Shown one piece after another: positions 55,306-64,000 of a stretch of 64,000 nucleotides of DNA (the stretch's first letter is position 1; every line of letters begins with the position of its first letter). Source of the stretch: Bacteroidota bacterium (GTDB taxonomy: Bacteria; Bacteroidota; Bacteroidia; Chitinophagales; Saprospiraceae); assembly GCA_024642705.1 (NCBI GenBank), contig JAHEAQ010000012.1, positions 1 through 64,000 on the forward strand. The letters are read 5' to 3'. A program made the translations under genes and the position numbers. Below the pieces are notes generated by a model. That model searched no databases. It had not been told where the DNA came from and saw only the letters and a list, made by a program, of their open reading frames with translations.

Positions 55306-57768
55306 ATGAAATATTCCATTGAGGAAATAAGTGAAATTATCCATGCTCAAGTTCTGAATGAACAAATCTATCCTTATGATATTAATGAGGTCTATTATGA
55401 TACACGAAAAGGAAATTTCTCAAATGATGCCATGTTTTTGGCCATTGACGGCAAAAATGCGGATGGGCATCAATATATAAAATATGCCTATAACCAACTG
55501 CAGACGAGAAATTTTTTAATATCAAAAGCTATTGACACAAATGATTTTCCAAATTCCAATTTCTTGCTATGTGAAAATGTTATAACTGCTCTGCAAAAAT
55601 TAGCTATGCACCATCGTGGCCTGCATCATATTGATACAATTGGCATAACAGGCAGTAATGGAAAAACCATAGTCAAAGAATGGATTTTTCAATTAATAGA
55701 AGATCAATTGAATATAGTTAGAAGTCCAGGTAGTTTTAATTCGCAATTAGGTGTTCCGATCTCAATATTAAAAATAGAACCATTCCACAATCTTGGTATT
55801 TTTGAAGCTGGAATCTCTAATGAAGGGGAAATGGAGATTCTAGCTGAAATTATAAAACCTCAATTTGGTATAATCACTAATATTGGAGAAGCTCACAGCG
55901 CAGGTTTTCAAAATATAAATGAAAAATTAGCAGATAAATTGAAACTTTTTCATTCCTGCCAAAGAGTTCTTTATTGTATGGATCAAAATATAATCCACCA
56001 AGCATTAAAATCATCATTTCCAAATATTGAACTCATTTCGTGGTCTGTATTAAATCAAAATGCCGATTACTATGTTCAATTTCATGATCATAAAAACAAT
56101 TCCACTATCCAGGTTTCTGGAAAGAAAAATGCTGTTTTTCAAATTCCTTTTTCAGATCAAATTTCAAAAGAAAATGCCGTTTTTGCAATTATTACAGCTT
56201 TGGAATTCGGAATTAATACCGAAATATTAGCTCAAAAAACACCAAATCTTCAAGCCTTGAAAATGAGGCTTGAAATGAAACAGGGGATCAATAATTGTTT
56301 TTTGATAAACGACAGTTACAGTTCTGATTTTCTTGCTTTAAGTTCAGCACTTCACATACTTGAACAGCAACAAAAAAAATCTAAAAACACTTTAATTTTA
56401 TCTCAAATTGAAGAATCTAACTTTTCTGATGAAATATTGCTTGAAAGAATTGCAGGAACCATTGGTAATCATGCTATAAATAAAGTAATTGCTGTTGGCA
56501 TAAAACTTAAAAATCTCAAATCTTATTTGGATAAAAATATTGAATTTCAACACTTTGAAAATACAAATAATTTATTGGAAATGTTTTCAGAATTTGAAGT
56601 TGAAAATGAAAATATTCTAATTAAAGGTGCCAGAAGCTTTAACCTCGAAAAAGTCTTCCAATTGCTTTCCACCAAGGTTCATCAGACTGTCCTTGAAATT
56701 GATCTTGAAGCAATGAGGCACAATCTTTTTGTATTTCGTTCTTTTCTTGAAAAAGGGACGAAATTAATGGTTGTGTTAAAAGCATCAGGATATGGCAGTG
56801 GCAGCACAGAATTGTCAAGATTCCTAGCTTTTCAACGTGTAGATTATATCGCTGTAGCTTACATAGACGAGGGAATAGAGCTAAGAAAATCAGAAATTGA
56901 TATACCAATTATGGTAATGAATCCTGAAGAAAGCGGATTTGCACAAATGATTAATTACAGACTTGAGCCAGAAATTTATAGTTTGACACAATTAAGGCAA
57001 CTTCTAGCTTATTTGCCCAATGGAAATTATCCAATCCATTTAAAAATCGAAACAGGAATGAATCGATTAGGAATTGAAATGGAAGAGATAGAAGAAATAA
57101 CCAATCTTATCAATGAATCAAAAAAAGTCAGTGTTGCTTCCATATTTTCTCATTTAGTAGGAAGCGACAATAAAATATTTGATAAATTTTCAATGCAACA
57201 AATTGAAACTTTTGAAAAAGCTTTTGACTTGATAAGTCTTAGAATTGGATATTCGCCAATTCGGCACATATTGAATTCTAATGGCATCTCAAGATTTCCT
57301 GAATATCAATATGAAATGGTTCGCTTAGGAATTGGACTTCACGGTATTTCAGATGACGCTTCAATGAATAAACGCCTTCAAAAAGTTCAAACATTAAAAA
57401 CTAGAGTTTCACAAATAAAAAACATTGCAAAAGATGAAACCGTTGGGTACAATCGAAAATTCAAAGCCTTAAAAACAACAAAAACAGCCACAATCAATAT
57501 TGGTTATGCTGATGGTTTACCAAGGAATGCTGGGAACTTAAATTATTCAGTTTTGATTAATGGCTATCCAGCACCAATTGTAGGAAATGTTTGCATGGAT
57601 ATGTGCATGATCGACATATCTGATTTAAACGTAAAAGTAGGTGATGAAGTAATCATTTTTGGAGCGCATTGGCCCATAGAAAATCTGGCTCTAGCTTGCG
57701 AAACGATACCATATGAAATTCTTACACGTTTATCTACTAGGATACATAGAATTTTTAGTAGAGAATAA
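55306..57768 (+). CDS. murF-alr: Bifunctional MurF-alanine racemase
   Basis: 820 residues. Residues 1-455 are UDP-MurNAc-tripeptide:D-Ala-D-Ala ligase (MurF) with ATP loop GSNGKT (116-121) and FEAGISNEGEME. From about 461 the PLP alanine racemase begins (LEIDLEAMRHNL), with PLP lysine K492 in VLKASGYGSG (many family members read KANAYGHG), the second catalytic base Y715 in VGYNRKF, and GYADGLPRNAGN. The fusion couples D-Ala supply with its use in peptidoglycan and is common in Bacteroidota. The start ATG overlaps a small AT hairpin (55289-55307) that might affect initiation. Confidence 0.93.
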   Translation: MKYSIEEISEIIHAQVLNEQIYPYDINEVYYDTRKGNFSNDAMFLAIDGKNADGHQYIKYAYNQLQTRNFLISKAIDTNDFPNSNFLLCENVITALQKLAMHHRGLHHIDTIGITGSNGKTIVKEWIFQLIEDQLNIVRSPGSFNSQLGVPISILKIEPFHNLGIFEAGISNEGEMEILAEIIKPQFGIITNIGEAHSAGFQNINEKLADKLKLFHSCQRVLYCMDQNIIHQALKSSFPNIELISWSVLNQNADYYVQFHDHKNNSTIQVSGKKNAVFQIPFSDQISKENAVFAIITALEFGINTEILAQKTPNLQALKMRLEMKQGINNCFLINDSYSSDFLALSSALHILEQQQKKSKNTLILSQIEESNFSDEILLERIAGTIGNHAINKVIAVGIKLKNLKSYLDKNIEFQHFENTNNLLEMFSEFEVENENILIKGARSFNLEKVFQLLSTKVHQTVLEIDLEAMRHNLFVFRSFLEKGTKLMVVLKASGYGSGSTELSRFLAFQRVDYIAVAYIDEGIELRKSEIDIPIMVMNPEESGFAQMINYRLEPEIYSLTQLRQLLAYLPNGNYPIHLKIETGMNRLGIEMEEIEEITNLINESKKVSVASIFSHLVGSDNKIFDKFSMQQIETFEKAFDLISLRIGYSPIRHILNSNGISRFPEYQYEMVRLGIGLHGISDDASMNKRLQKVQTLKTRVSQIKNIAKDETVGYNRKFKALKTTKTATINIGYADGLPRNAGNLNYSVLINGYPAPIVGNVCMDMCMIDISDLNVKVGDEVIIFGAHWPIENLALACETIPYEILTRLSTRIHRIFSRE

Positions 57769-57895
57769 GCAATATTTAAGTTAATCTTTATGTTTTTCTA
57801 TTCTAAGTATAATGATGATTTTATTCATATTTCAAATGACAATATCCCAAAACAGAGATTTTAAATCAAGTGTACATTAAGGTGCAATAATTTAT

Positions 57896-57903
57896 TACTT
57901 TTG
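57896..57903 (+). promoter_or_regulatory. Possible -7 promoter box of the PPIase operon
   Basis: TACTTTTG followed by C, a typical Bacteroidota -7 form, 29 bases before the ATG. No clear -33 element at the expected place. It marks a transcription unit separate from murF-alr. Confidence 0.35.
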
Positions 57904-57932
57904 CGGTGTTAAAATAACCAATCGGCGCATAA

Positions 57933-59897
57933 ATGAAACGAGTTAATATTTTATTATCAATTCTTATATTATTTTTTACCCTAAGCATTATTAGTGCACA
58001 GGGTGATGACAAAGTATTATTTACAGTAAATAGTACCCCTGTTCAACTTTCTGAATTCGATTACATTTATAACAAAAATAATGGAGACAAGGCGGATTAT
58101 AGTAAGGCCAATATCCAGGAATATCTTGATTTGTACATAAAGTTCAAACTAAAAGTACAGAAAGCAAGAGATATGAAACTTGATACTATTCCTGAATTAA
58201 TATCAGAACTTGCCGGATATAGAAAACAACTAGCAGATTCCTATCTAACAGATAAAGAAGTTACAGAAAATTTAATTAAAGAGGTATACGACCGTCAACA
58301 ATATGAAGTTAAAGTAAGGCATATCCTAATTAAAGCTGACTCAAGAGCTACGGATGCTAGAAAGATGGAAGCTAAAAAGCAAATCGAAGACCTTAGAAAA
58401 GAAATTGTTTCTGGAACAAGTTTTTCTAATATAGCAATGACGCATAGTCAAGATGCAACTACAAGAAATGAAGGAGGTGAATTGAATTATCTAACTGCGA
58501 TGCTTCCAAATGGCTATTATGCCTTTGAAAATGCTATGTACAGTTTGAAACCAGGAGAAGTTTCTGAACCAGTTTTATCGAATGTAGGTTATCATTTGAT
58601 TCAATTGATAGATAAGCGATCAGCTAGAGGAAATATTGAAGGAGCTCATATTTTAATCCGTAAAAAGGATAAAAATCTAATCGTTCCAAATGTTAAAGGT
58701 AAAATTGATAGCATTTTTCAATTGCTAAATCAAGGTGCAAATTTCGAAGAGTTGGCAAAAAAATACTCTCAGGATGCAAATAGCTCAGATAAGGGCGGAA
58801 ACATTGGAATTTTTGGTAGCGGAACTTATGAAACTACATTTGAAAATGCAATATTCAGTTTAGAAAAAAATGGCGATTACAGCAGGCCAGTAGAAACTAG
58901 TTTGGGATGGCATATTGTAAAAAGAGTTAACAAGCCAGAAAATGATAGCTATGAAAAAGCTCGAAGAAAACTTCAAGTTCAAATAAGAAATGATTCTAGA
59001 TATGAAATATCTAGAAATCAAATGATAGAGCAGATAAAAATAGATGCTAATCTAAAAGAGAACAAAGAAGTATTGAAGGATTTTTATTCAAATCTTGACG
59101 AAAGTTTTTATTCTTTCAATTGGCAAATAGATCCCAACAATCAGCAAACACTTCTTTCTCTTGATGGCAATGATTATACCGTATTAGAATTTGCTACTTA
59201 TTGTAAGAACAATACTAAAACCAGACTTAGAAATAGTAAAACCACTCCACTTCAAAATTCTGTTGAAGAGTTGTATGACGAATATCTTCACGAACTTTGT
59301 TTAAAGTATGAAGAAAATAATCTAGAAAATAAATATCCTGATTTTAAAGCGCTAATGCGTGAATATGAGGAAGGCATATTATTATTCGAAGCTACAAAAT
59401 TGAATGTTTGGGACAAAGCTTCTCAAGACACTTCAGGTCTTCGAGTTTTCTTTGAAAAAAATAGAAATAACTATTTGTGGAAAGAAAGAGCAAATTTAGA
59501 GACCTATGTTATCAAAACCACAGATGAAAAATTGATTAAAAAAATTACTAAATACATCAAGAAAAACACTTCTGAAAAAGTATTAGCAAAATATAGTACA
59601 GAACAAACGCCAATTTCATTTTCTGAAGGAATATTTGAAAGAGGCGATCTTGAAGTTGCAGGAATCAAATTCACCCCTAAATCTATTTCAGATGCAAGAC
59701 CAAATTTTGACAATAAAACCTTTACTATTCGTAAAATTACCAATACAACTCCAGCTACTCCTAAAACTTTAAAAGATGCTCGAGGTTATATTATTGCTGA
59801 TTATCAAGATTATCTTGACAAAAAATGGATTGAAAAATTAAAAAATGAGTATGAGGTGGTAGTAAATAAAGATGTTTTAAATAGTATTATTAAATAG
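57933..59897 (+). CDS. Periplasmic peptidylprolyl isomerase with two parvulin domains
   Basis: 654 residues, Sec signal 1-22 (SIISAQ). An N-terminal chaperone-like region comes first. Two PpiC rotamase domains follow: about 128-225 (VRHILIKADSRATD, GGELNYLTA, GYHLIQLIDKR) and about 234-335 (GAHILIRKKDKN, GGNIGIFGSGTYETTFENAIF, GWHIVKRVNK). The remaining 310 residues are unrecognised and probably helical. Such proteins help fold outer-membrane barrels. It heads a run of three envelope-folding genes; its stop overlaps the next GTG by one base. Confidence 0.88.
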   Translation: MKRVNILLSILILFFTLSIISAQGDDKVLFTVNSTPVQLSEFDYIYNKNNGDKADYSKANIQEYLDLYIKFKLKVQKARDMKLDTIPELISELAGYRKQLADSYLTDKEVTENLIKEVYDRQQYEVKVRHILIKADSRATDARKMEAKKQIEDLRKEIVSGTSFSNIAMTHSQDATTRNEGGELNYLTAMLPNGYYAFENAMYSLKPGEVSEPVLSNVGYHLIQLIDKRSARGNIEGAHILIRKKDKNLIVPNVKGKIDSIFQLLNQGANFEELAKKYSQDANSSDKGGNIGIFGSGTYETTFENAIFSLEKNGDYSRPVETSLGWHIVKRVNKPENDSYEKARRKLQVQIRNDSRYEISRNQMIEQIKIDANLKENKEVLKDFYSNLDESFYSFNWQIDPNNQQTLLSLDGNDYTVLEFATYCKNNTKTRLRNSKTTPLQNSVEELYDEYLHELCLKYEENNLENKYPDFKALMREYEEGILLFEATKLNVWDKASQDTSGLRVFFEKNRNNYLWKERANLETYVIKTTDEKLIKKITKYIKKNTSEKVLAKYSTEQTPISFSEGIFERGDLEVAGIKFTPKSISDARPNFDNKTFTIRKITNTTPATPKTLKDARGYIIADYQDYLDKKWIEKLKNEYEVVVNKDVLNSIIK

Positions 59898-60739
59898 TGA
59901 ACAAAATCAATTTTTATATTTTATTGAGTTTAATTCCGATTATTTCGTGCACTCCAAAATCGGATGATCTAGAAACTGAGAATCCTATACTTGCCACAGT
60001 ATTTGATAAAAACCTTTATATTTCAGATATTTCACCCTTAATTCAAACTGAAGCAACGAAAGAAGATAGTATTTTATATTCTAATTCTCTTGTTGAGAAA
60101 TGGGTAAGAGAAACTGTTTTATTGTATGAAGCTGAAAAAAATATTCCAGCAGATCTCGATATAAAAAAAATGGTTAATGATTATAGATCTTCATTAATAT
60201 TAATGAATTATCAACAAAAGTTAGTTCATGAAAAATTAGATACCCTGGTTACTAAGAAACAATTAGAAGATTATTTTGATGAAAATAGTTCACAATATAA
60301 ATTAAGCGAACCTATTGTAAACTGTATTTTTTTAAAAGTAGAAAAAGAATCAAAATCAATAAAAAAAATAGAATCACTTTGGAAGGCTAAAAAATATACT
60401 GAAATTGGCGAGATTGATATTGAAGAATTTGAATTGAAATTGACAGATGAAAATCAGTGGTATGCTTGGAAAGATATAAAAGCTTTATTACCAAATTCTC
60501 TTTGGTCTTTTTCAGAATTAAAAGCTAAAGATTTTAAAAGTAAGACTTCTGGAAATTATAATTATTACATTAAAGTTTTTGATTACAAAGACGAAAATCA
60601 AATTCCTCCGTTATCTTATATTGAAGATCAAATTACAAAGTTAATATTGCATCGAAGACAAACGGATCTTTTGAACAAAGTAACAGAAGAACTTTATGAA
60701 AAATATTCAAAAAATAATAATATTCAAATAAATATATAA
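59897..60739 (+). CDS. Putative lipoprotein, degenerate PpiC/SurA-like chaperone
   Basis: 280 residues starting at GTG 59897, which shares its G with the TAG of the previous gene and so is likely translationally coupled. Lipobox LIPIISC with C18 gives an envelope lipoprotein. The SurA-N-like helical region (about 45-130, LVEKWVRETVLLYEAEKN and KKQLEDYFDENSSQYKL) is visible, but no complete rotamase motif follows, so it may be a chaperone without isomerase activity. It ends directly before the SurA-like gene, whose ATG follows the TAA without a gap. Confidence 0.75.
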   Translation: MNKINFYILLSLIPIISCTPKSDDLETENPILATVFDKNLYISDISPLIQTEATKEDSILYSNSLVEKWVRETVLLYEAEKNIPADLDIKKMVNDYRSSLILMNYQQKLVHEKLDTLVTKKQLEDYFDENSSQYKLSEPIVNCIFLKVEKESKSIKKIESLWKAKKYTEIGEIDIEEFELKLTDENQWYAWKDIKALLPNSLWSFSELKAKDFKSKTSGNYNYYIKVFDYKDENQIPPLSYIEDQITKLILHRRQTDLLNKVTEELYEKYSKNNNIQINI

Positions 60740-62101
60740 ATGAGATATACAATAGCGATAATTTTTCTACTCATTGCAAACTTTGCAGCTAAAGCTCAAT
60801 TGCAAGGAAAAATTATCGATAAAATAGTTGCGAAAGTTGGAGGAGAATACATTTTGCTTTCTGATGTTGAAAAACAATATGCATATGCAAAACAAGCTCA
60901 ACCTTCTTTAGAACCTTCCTACAAATGTGATGTCCTAGAAAATATTATAGCACAAAAAATAATGGTTCATCAAGCTAAATTAGATAGTATCGAATTAGGC
61001 GATGATGAAGTTGAAGCCCAATTAGAATATAGAATTGAAAATATTCTGAATCAAATGGGTAACAATGAAGCTTTTTTTGTTGAATATTATGGTCAAACTG
61101 TTAATGAAGTTAGGGAGTGGATGAGAGATGATCTAAGACAACAACTGCTTTCTGAAAAAATGCAGAAACAAATTATTAATGAAGTAAATATACGCCCTGA
61201 AGAGGTTGTTGAATTTTTCAAGTCTATTCCAAAAGATTCATTACCGCTTCTTAATGCTGAAGTGGAGTTAGCTGAAATTGTTATGAAACCTGAAGCCAGT
61301 CAGGCTTCTAAGGATAAATCTTACGAATTTCTATTAGATTTAAGAAGACAAATTGTGAATGACAGTGCCGATTTTGCAACATTGGCAAAAAAATATTCAG
61401 ATGATTTGGGTTCGGGAGCTAAAGGCGGCGAATTGGGTTCTCAGAAAAGGGGAAATTTTGTTCAAGAATTTGAAGCGGTGGCTTATACTTTGGAGAATGG
61501 AGAACTCTCGGAAATTGTGGAGTCAGAATTCGGTTATCATTTAATACAATTGAATGAAAGGAGAGGTAATGTAATTAATTCAAGACACATATTAATTATA
61601 CCCGAAGTAACGGATGAAGATAGAAATAAAACAAAATTGTTTCTGGATTCACTTAGGGTTCTTATAGAAAGTGATTCTTTGAAATTTAACGATGCAGTAA
61701 AAAAATACTCGAATAAAAAAGTCGAAAGTTATACGAATAATGGAAGAATGACGAATCCTGCAACAGGATCAACTTTTTATTCCACCAACGAGTTGCCTCC
61801 AGAAATATATTTTGGAATCGAAGAATTAAATGTAAATGAAATTTCAGCGCCAATTGAATACCAAGATAGAGGCGGGGATATAATGTTTCGAATAGTTCAA
61901 TTGCAATCAAAAACAAAACCCCATATTGCAAATCTCAAGCAAGATTATTCCAAGTTGCAAAACTTTGCAGTTGAAAGTAAGAAAAATGAGTATTTCAATG
62001 AATGGATCATTTCGAAATTGAACTCTACTTTCATGGAAATTGATCCAAAATATCAAACTTGCCCTAATATTAGCGCATGGATTGAGGCAAAAGCTCAATA
62101 A
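60740..62101 (+). CDS. surA: SurA-like periplasmic chaperone and peptidylprolyl isomerase
   Basis: 453 residues, signal peptide 1-19 (AAKAQ). The SurA N domain (about 22-160: IDKIVAKVGGEYILLSDVEKQ) is followed by parvulin domain 1 (about 172-272: AKKYSDDLGSGAKGGELG, FGYHLIQLNERRG) and parvulin domain 2 (about 278-385, weaker: SRHILIIPEV, NNGRMTNP). SurA delivers unfolded barrels to the Bam complex. Third gene of the folding operon; exonuclease III follows 11 bases later. Confidence 0.9.
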   Translation: MRYTIAIIFLLIANFAAKAQLQGKIIDKIVAKVGGEYILLSDVEKQYAYAKQAQPSLEPSYKCDVLENIIAQKIMVHQAKLDSIELGDDEVEAQLEYRIENILNQMGNNEAFFVEYYGQTVNEVREWMRDDLRQQLLSEKMQKQIINEVNIRPEEVVEFFKSIPKDSLPLLNAEVELAEIVMKPEASQASKDKSYEFLLDLRRQIVNDSADFATLAKKYSDDLGSGAKGGELGSQKRGNFVQEFEAVAYTLENGELSEIVESEFGYHLIQLNERRGNVINSRHILIIPEVTDEDRNKTKLFLDSLRVLIESDSLKFNDAVKKYSNKKVESYTNNGRMTNPATGSTFYSTNELPPEIYFGIEELNVNEISAPIEYQDRGGDIMFRIVQLQSKTKPHIANLKQDYSKLQNFAVESKKNEYFNEWIISKLNSTFMEIDPKYQTCPNISAWIEAKAQ

Positions 62102-62112
62102 AAAAGTATAAA

Positions 62113-62877
62113 ATGAAAATTGTTTCCTGGAATGTAAATGGAATAAGAGCAGCAGTAAAAAAAGATTTTGTCTCTGAACTACAAAAGAGCAGTGCTAACA
62201 TTTATTGCATTCAAGAAACAAAAGCTCAAGACGAGGAAGTGTCTAAAGCACTAAGTGACATCAAAAATTTCCACATAAATTCTAATTCAGCTGAAAAAAA
62301 AGGGTATTCAGGAGTAGCCATTATTTCAGATCAAAAACCATTAGAAATTTCTAAGGATATTGGAATTGAAGAACATGACATGGAAGGTAGAGTCATCACG
62401 ACTGCTTTTGACAAATTTTATCTTATTAATGTTTATGTTCCAAATAGTGGTGCCGATTTAAAAAGGCTTGATTATCGCTCAAAGTGGGACAAAGATTTTG
62501 CATCGTATTTGAGCAAACTTAGAAAAAACAAACCCATCATCGTTACAGGCGATTTTAACGTGGCACATCATGAAATTGACCTTGCTCGCCCAAAATCAAA
62601 TTACAATAAAACTTCAGGATATACTCAGACAGAAATAGATGGTATGGACGGGCTCCTTAATGTTGGCTTGATAGATTCCTTCAGACATTTACACCCTGAA
62701 AAAGTGCAATATAGTTTTTGGAGCGTCAGATTTGGAGCAAGAGCAAAAAATGTAGGTTGGCGACTTGATTACTTTTTAGTGGATGAGAGGCTAATGAAAA
62801 ATATTTCCAAAGCTGAAATCCATGATCAAATTATGGGAAGTGACCATTGTCCAATTTCATTAGAACTTTCTTTCTAA
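62113..62877 (+). CDS. xth: Exodeoxyribonuclease III
   Basis: 254 residues. MKIVSWNVNGIRAA opening, metal-binding E35 in CIQETKAQ, GDFNVAHHEIDLARP, GWRLDYFLV, and the catalytic H245 in GSDHCPI. This is the ExoIII/AP-endonuclease fold for abasic-site cleavage and 3' trimming in base excision repair. Closely spaced after surA, so it may ride on that transcript; a hairpin follows its stop. Confidence 0.94.
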   Translation: MKIVSWNVNGIRAAVKKDFVSELQKSSANIYCIQETKAQDEEVSKALSDIKNFHINSNSAEKKGYSGVAIISDQKPLEISKDIGIEEHDMEGRVITTAFDKFYLINVYVPNSGADLKRLDYRSKWDKDFASYLSKLRKNKPIIVTGDFNVAHHEIDLARPKSNYNKTSGYTQTEIDGMDGLLNVGLIDSFRHLHPEKVQYSFWSVRFGARAKNVGWRLDYFLVDERLMKNISKAEIHDQIMGSDHCPISLELSF

Positions 62878-62891
62878 ATAATTCCAATAAA

Positions 62892-62927
62892 AAAGACCGA
62901 TTCTACCCCCCAGTGAAACCGGCCTTT
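62892..62927 (+). terminator. Hairpin terminator after exonuclease III
   Basis: AAAGACCGATTC and GAAACCGGCCTTT can pair with two A/C mismatches around a C-rich loop, followed by ATTTT. It lies 14 bases after the stop. Confidence 0.45.
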
Positions 62928-63176
62928 ATTTTGATATTAAAAAGTATTCACCTTTATTATCACTACGATTTATATAGTCCATATATCTTGCCAAAAATTC
63001 CCGGATAACTTTATAAATTATCGTCATTTTACATATTTATTATCTTAATAAGCATTAGAGTTTGGTCCTGAAAAGGAAATAAAAAGTAAAAATTTATATA
63101 CGAAAAATAAATATTTATTTGAAATTCCTATCTGAATTGAAGATCAGTTAAATGTGAAATACAGTAATTTTTTATA

Positions 63177-63238
63177 TGTCAAAAGACAGAATGTCAAATT
63201 TCCCTTTTAATTTTCCACGATTTAGGACATTTTGACAT
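63177..63238 (+). promoter_or_regulatory. TGTCA/TGACA repeat cluster upstream of htpG
   Basis: TGTCAAAAGACA at 63177-63188 is a TGTC-N4-GACA palindrome. ATGTCAAA (63191-63198) and TTTGACAT (63231-63238) form a second inverted pair. The sites lie 12-75 bases upstream of the sigma-54-like promoter, a plausible activator position. Seen directly; function inferred. Confidence 0.45.
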
Positions 63239-63249
63239 TAAAAACTGCA

Positions 63250-63265
63250 TGGCACATGCTTTGTT
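63250..63265 (+). promoter_or_regulatory. Sigma-54-like promoter for htpG
   Basis: TGGCACA-N4-TTGTT, against the sigma-54 consensus TGGCACG-N4-TTGCW: the -24 element is nearly perfect and the -12 element differs by one base (GT instead of GC). The htpG ATG is 27 bases downstream of the -12 box. Confidence 0.5.
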
Positions 63266-63291
63266 CTACTGTTCTTAAAAAATATAATTTT

Positions 63292-64000
63292 ATGGAAAAA
63301 GGACATATTTCTGTACAAACGGAGAACATATTTCCGATAATTAAAAAATTTCTTTATTCTGATCATGAAATTTTTCTAAGAGAAATAGTTGCTAATGCAA
63401 CGGATGCAACAACTAAATTAAAAACATTAAGCATTAAAGGTGATGTAGAAGGAGATATTGGTGATTTAACAATAGATATTATTCTTGACAAAGAAGCAAA
63501 GACTTTAACCATTAGAGATCGAGGGCTTGGAATGACTGAAGCCGAAGTGAAAAAATATCTCAATCAAGTTGCTTTTTCAAGTGCAGAATCTTTTCTGAAA
63601 AAATATAAAGATGACGCTACAATCATTGGTCATTTTGGACTCGGATTCTATTCTTCATTTATGGTTGCTAACCAAGTAGAAGTAGTTACAAAATCGTTCA
63701 AAAAAACTGCTAAAGCAGTCAGATGGATTTGCGATGGAAATCCAGAATATGAAATTGAAAACACGAAAAAAGAATTTAGAGGCACGGATGTAATTCTTCA
63801 TATCAATGAAGAAAGTGTAGAATTTTTGGAAAAATCAAAAATCGAAGGATTACTTAAAAAATATTGTAAATTTTTACCTTTTCCTATTCGTTTTGGGACA
63901 AAAACAGATACCACTTGGGAAGGAGATGGTGAGGATAGGAAAAAAATAGATACAGAAGTAGATAATATCATCAATGATGTTGCGCCGCTTTGGAAAAATA
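63292..64000 (+). CDS. htpG: Molecular chaperone HtpG (Hsp90), 5' part
   Basis: Starts at ATG 63292 and runs open to the window edge (236 codons seen of about 600). The GHKL ATPase domain shows E31, N35 and D38 in LREIVANATDA, IRDRGLGMTE for nucleotide binding, the lid, and GHFGLGFYSSFMVA. The middle-domain boundary comes near the end (EDRKKIDTEVD). HtpG assists folding under stress. Some residues differ from E. coli (NATDATTKLK for NASDALDKLR), as is usual in Bacteroidota. Control region: sigma-54-like promoter just upstream. Confidence 0.95.
   Translation, partial: MEKGHISVQTENIFPIIKKFLYSDHEIFLREIVANATDATTKLKTLSIKGDVEGDIGDLTIDIILDKEAKTLTIRDRGLGMTEAEVKKYLNQVAFSSAESFLKKYKDDATIIGHFGLGFYSSFMVANQVEVVTKSFKKTAKAVRWICDGNPEYEIENTKKEFRGTDVILHINEESVEFLEKSKIEGLLKKYCKFLPFPIRFGTKTDTTWEGDGEDRKKIDTEVDNIINDVAPLWKN

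Larger units (their letters stand above)
62878..63291. other. Intergenic region before htpG
   Basis: 414 bases holding the exonuclease III terminator, AT-rich sequence without open frames, and the htpG control region (TGTCA-type repeats and a sigma-54-like promoter). Confidence 0.5.

Overview
The window is low-GC chromosomal DNA from a member of the Bacteroidota, probably a gliding or T9SS-bearing lineage of the Saprospirales/Cytophagales/Flavobacteriales type. The family is inferred, not proven. The evidence is a 2.4-kilocodon SprA next to ruvA, a MurF-Alr fusion, an outer-membrane beta-barrel receptor, a DUF2807 'head GIN' protein, Tat-exported Gfo/Idh/MocA oxidoreductases, near absence of Shine-Dalgarno sequences, and Bacteroidota-type TAnnTTTG promoter boxes. 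No rRNA, tRNA, CRISPR array, prophage or intact insertion sequence was seen.

Layout. 1-2,400 is a decaying region: a DUF6090 pseudogene carrying an in-frame GC-rich insert, an intact esterase, and a truncated DUF2306 gene. 2,376-10,455 holds two class-A beta-lactamase-fold serine hydrolases, a nucleotide-transporter-like membrane protein fused to HEAT repeats, and a signal-peptide-bearing protein with the domain order of alpha-glucan water dikinase. 11,082-20,466 is a surface-polysaccharide cluster: sugar-nucleotide epimerase, flippase, three glycosyltransferases, a YfhO-type membrane protein and a sulfotransferase. 20,538-38,275 mixes accessory and metabolic genes: two Tat oxidoreductases, a TonB-type receptor, two methyltransferases, a periplasmic thioredoxin, a membrane MutS-like ATPase, an IS3 remnant, a Pif1-like helicase, pirin, a GIN-domain protein and a pullulanase. 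38,342-64,000 is largely housekeeping: tsaC/sua5, pyrD, a Crp/Fnr regulator, dnaX, nadE, sprA-ruvA, purD, murF-alr, three parvulin-type periplasmic isomerase genes, exonuclease III and the 5' part of htpG.

How the genes work together. The polysaccharide cluster looks able to make, flip and possibly sulfate a glycan. SprA (T9SS outer-membrane translocon) and the three PpiC/SurA-like proteins belong to envelope protein export and folding. MurF-Alr supplies D-Ala and the last cytoplasmic peptidoglycan precursor step. The most unusual signals are the exported dikinase-like protein with its hydrolase partner, a short MITE-like repeat present near 32.2 kb and 43.4 kb, the GC-rich in-frame insert at the left edge, and a sigma-54-like promoter with TGTCA/TGACA repeats in front of htpG.
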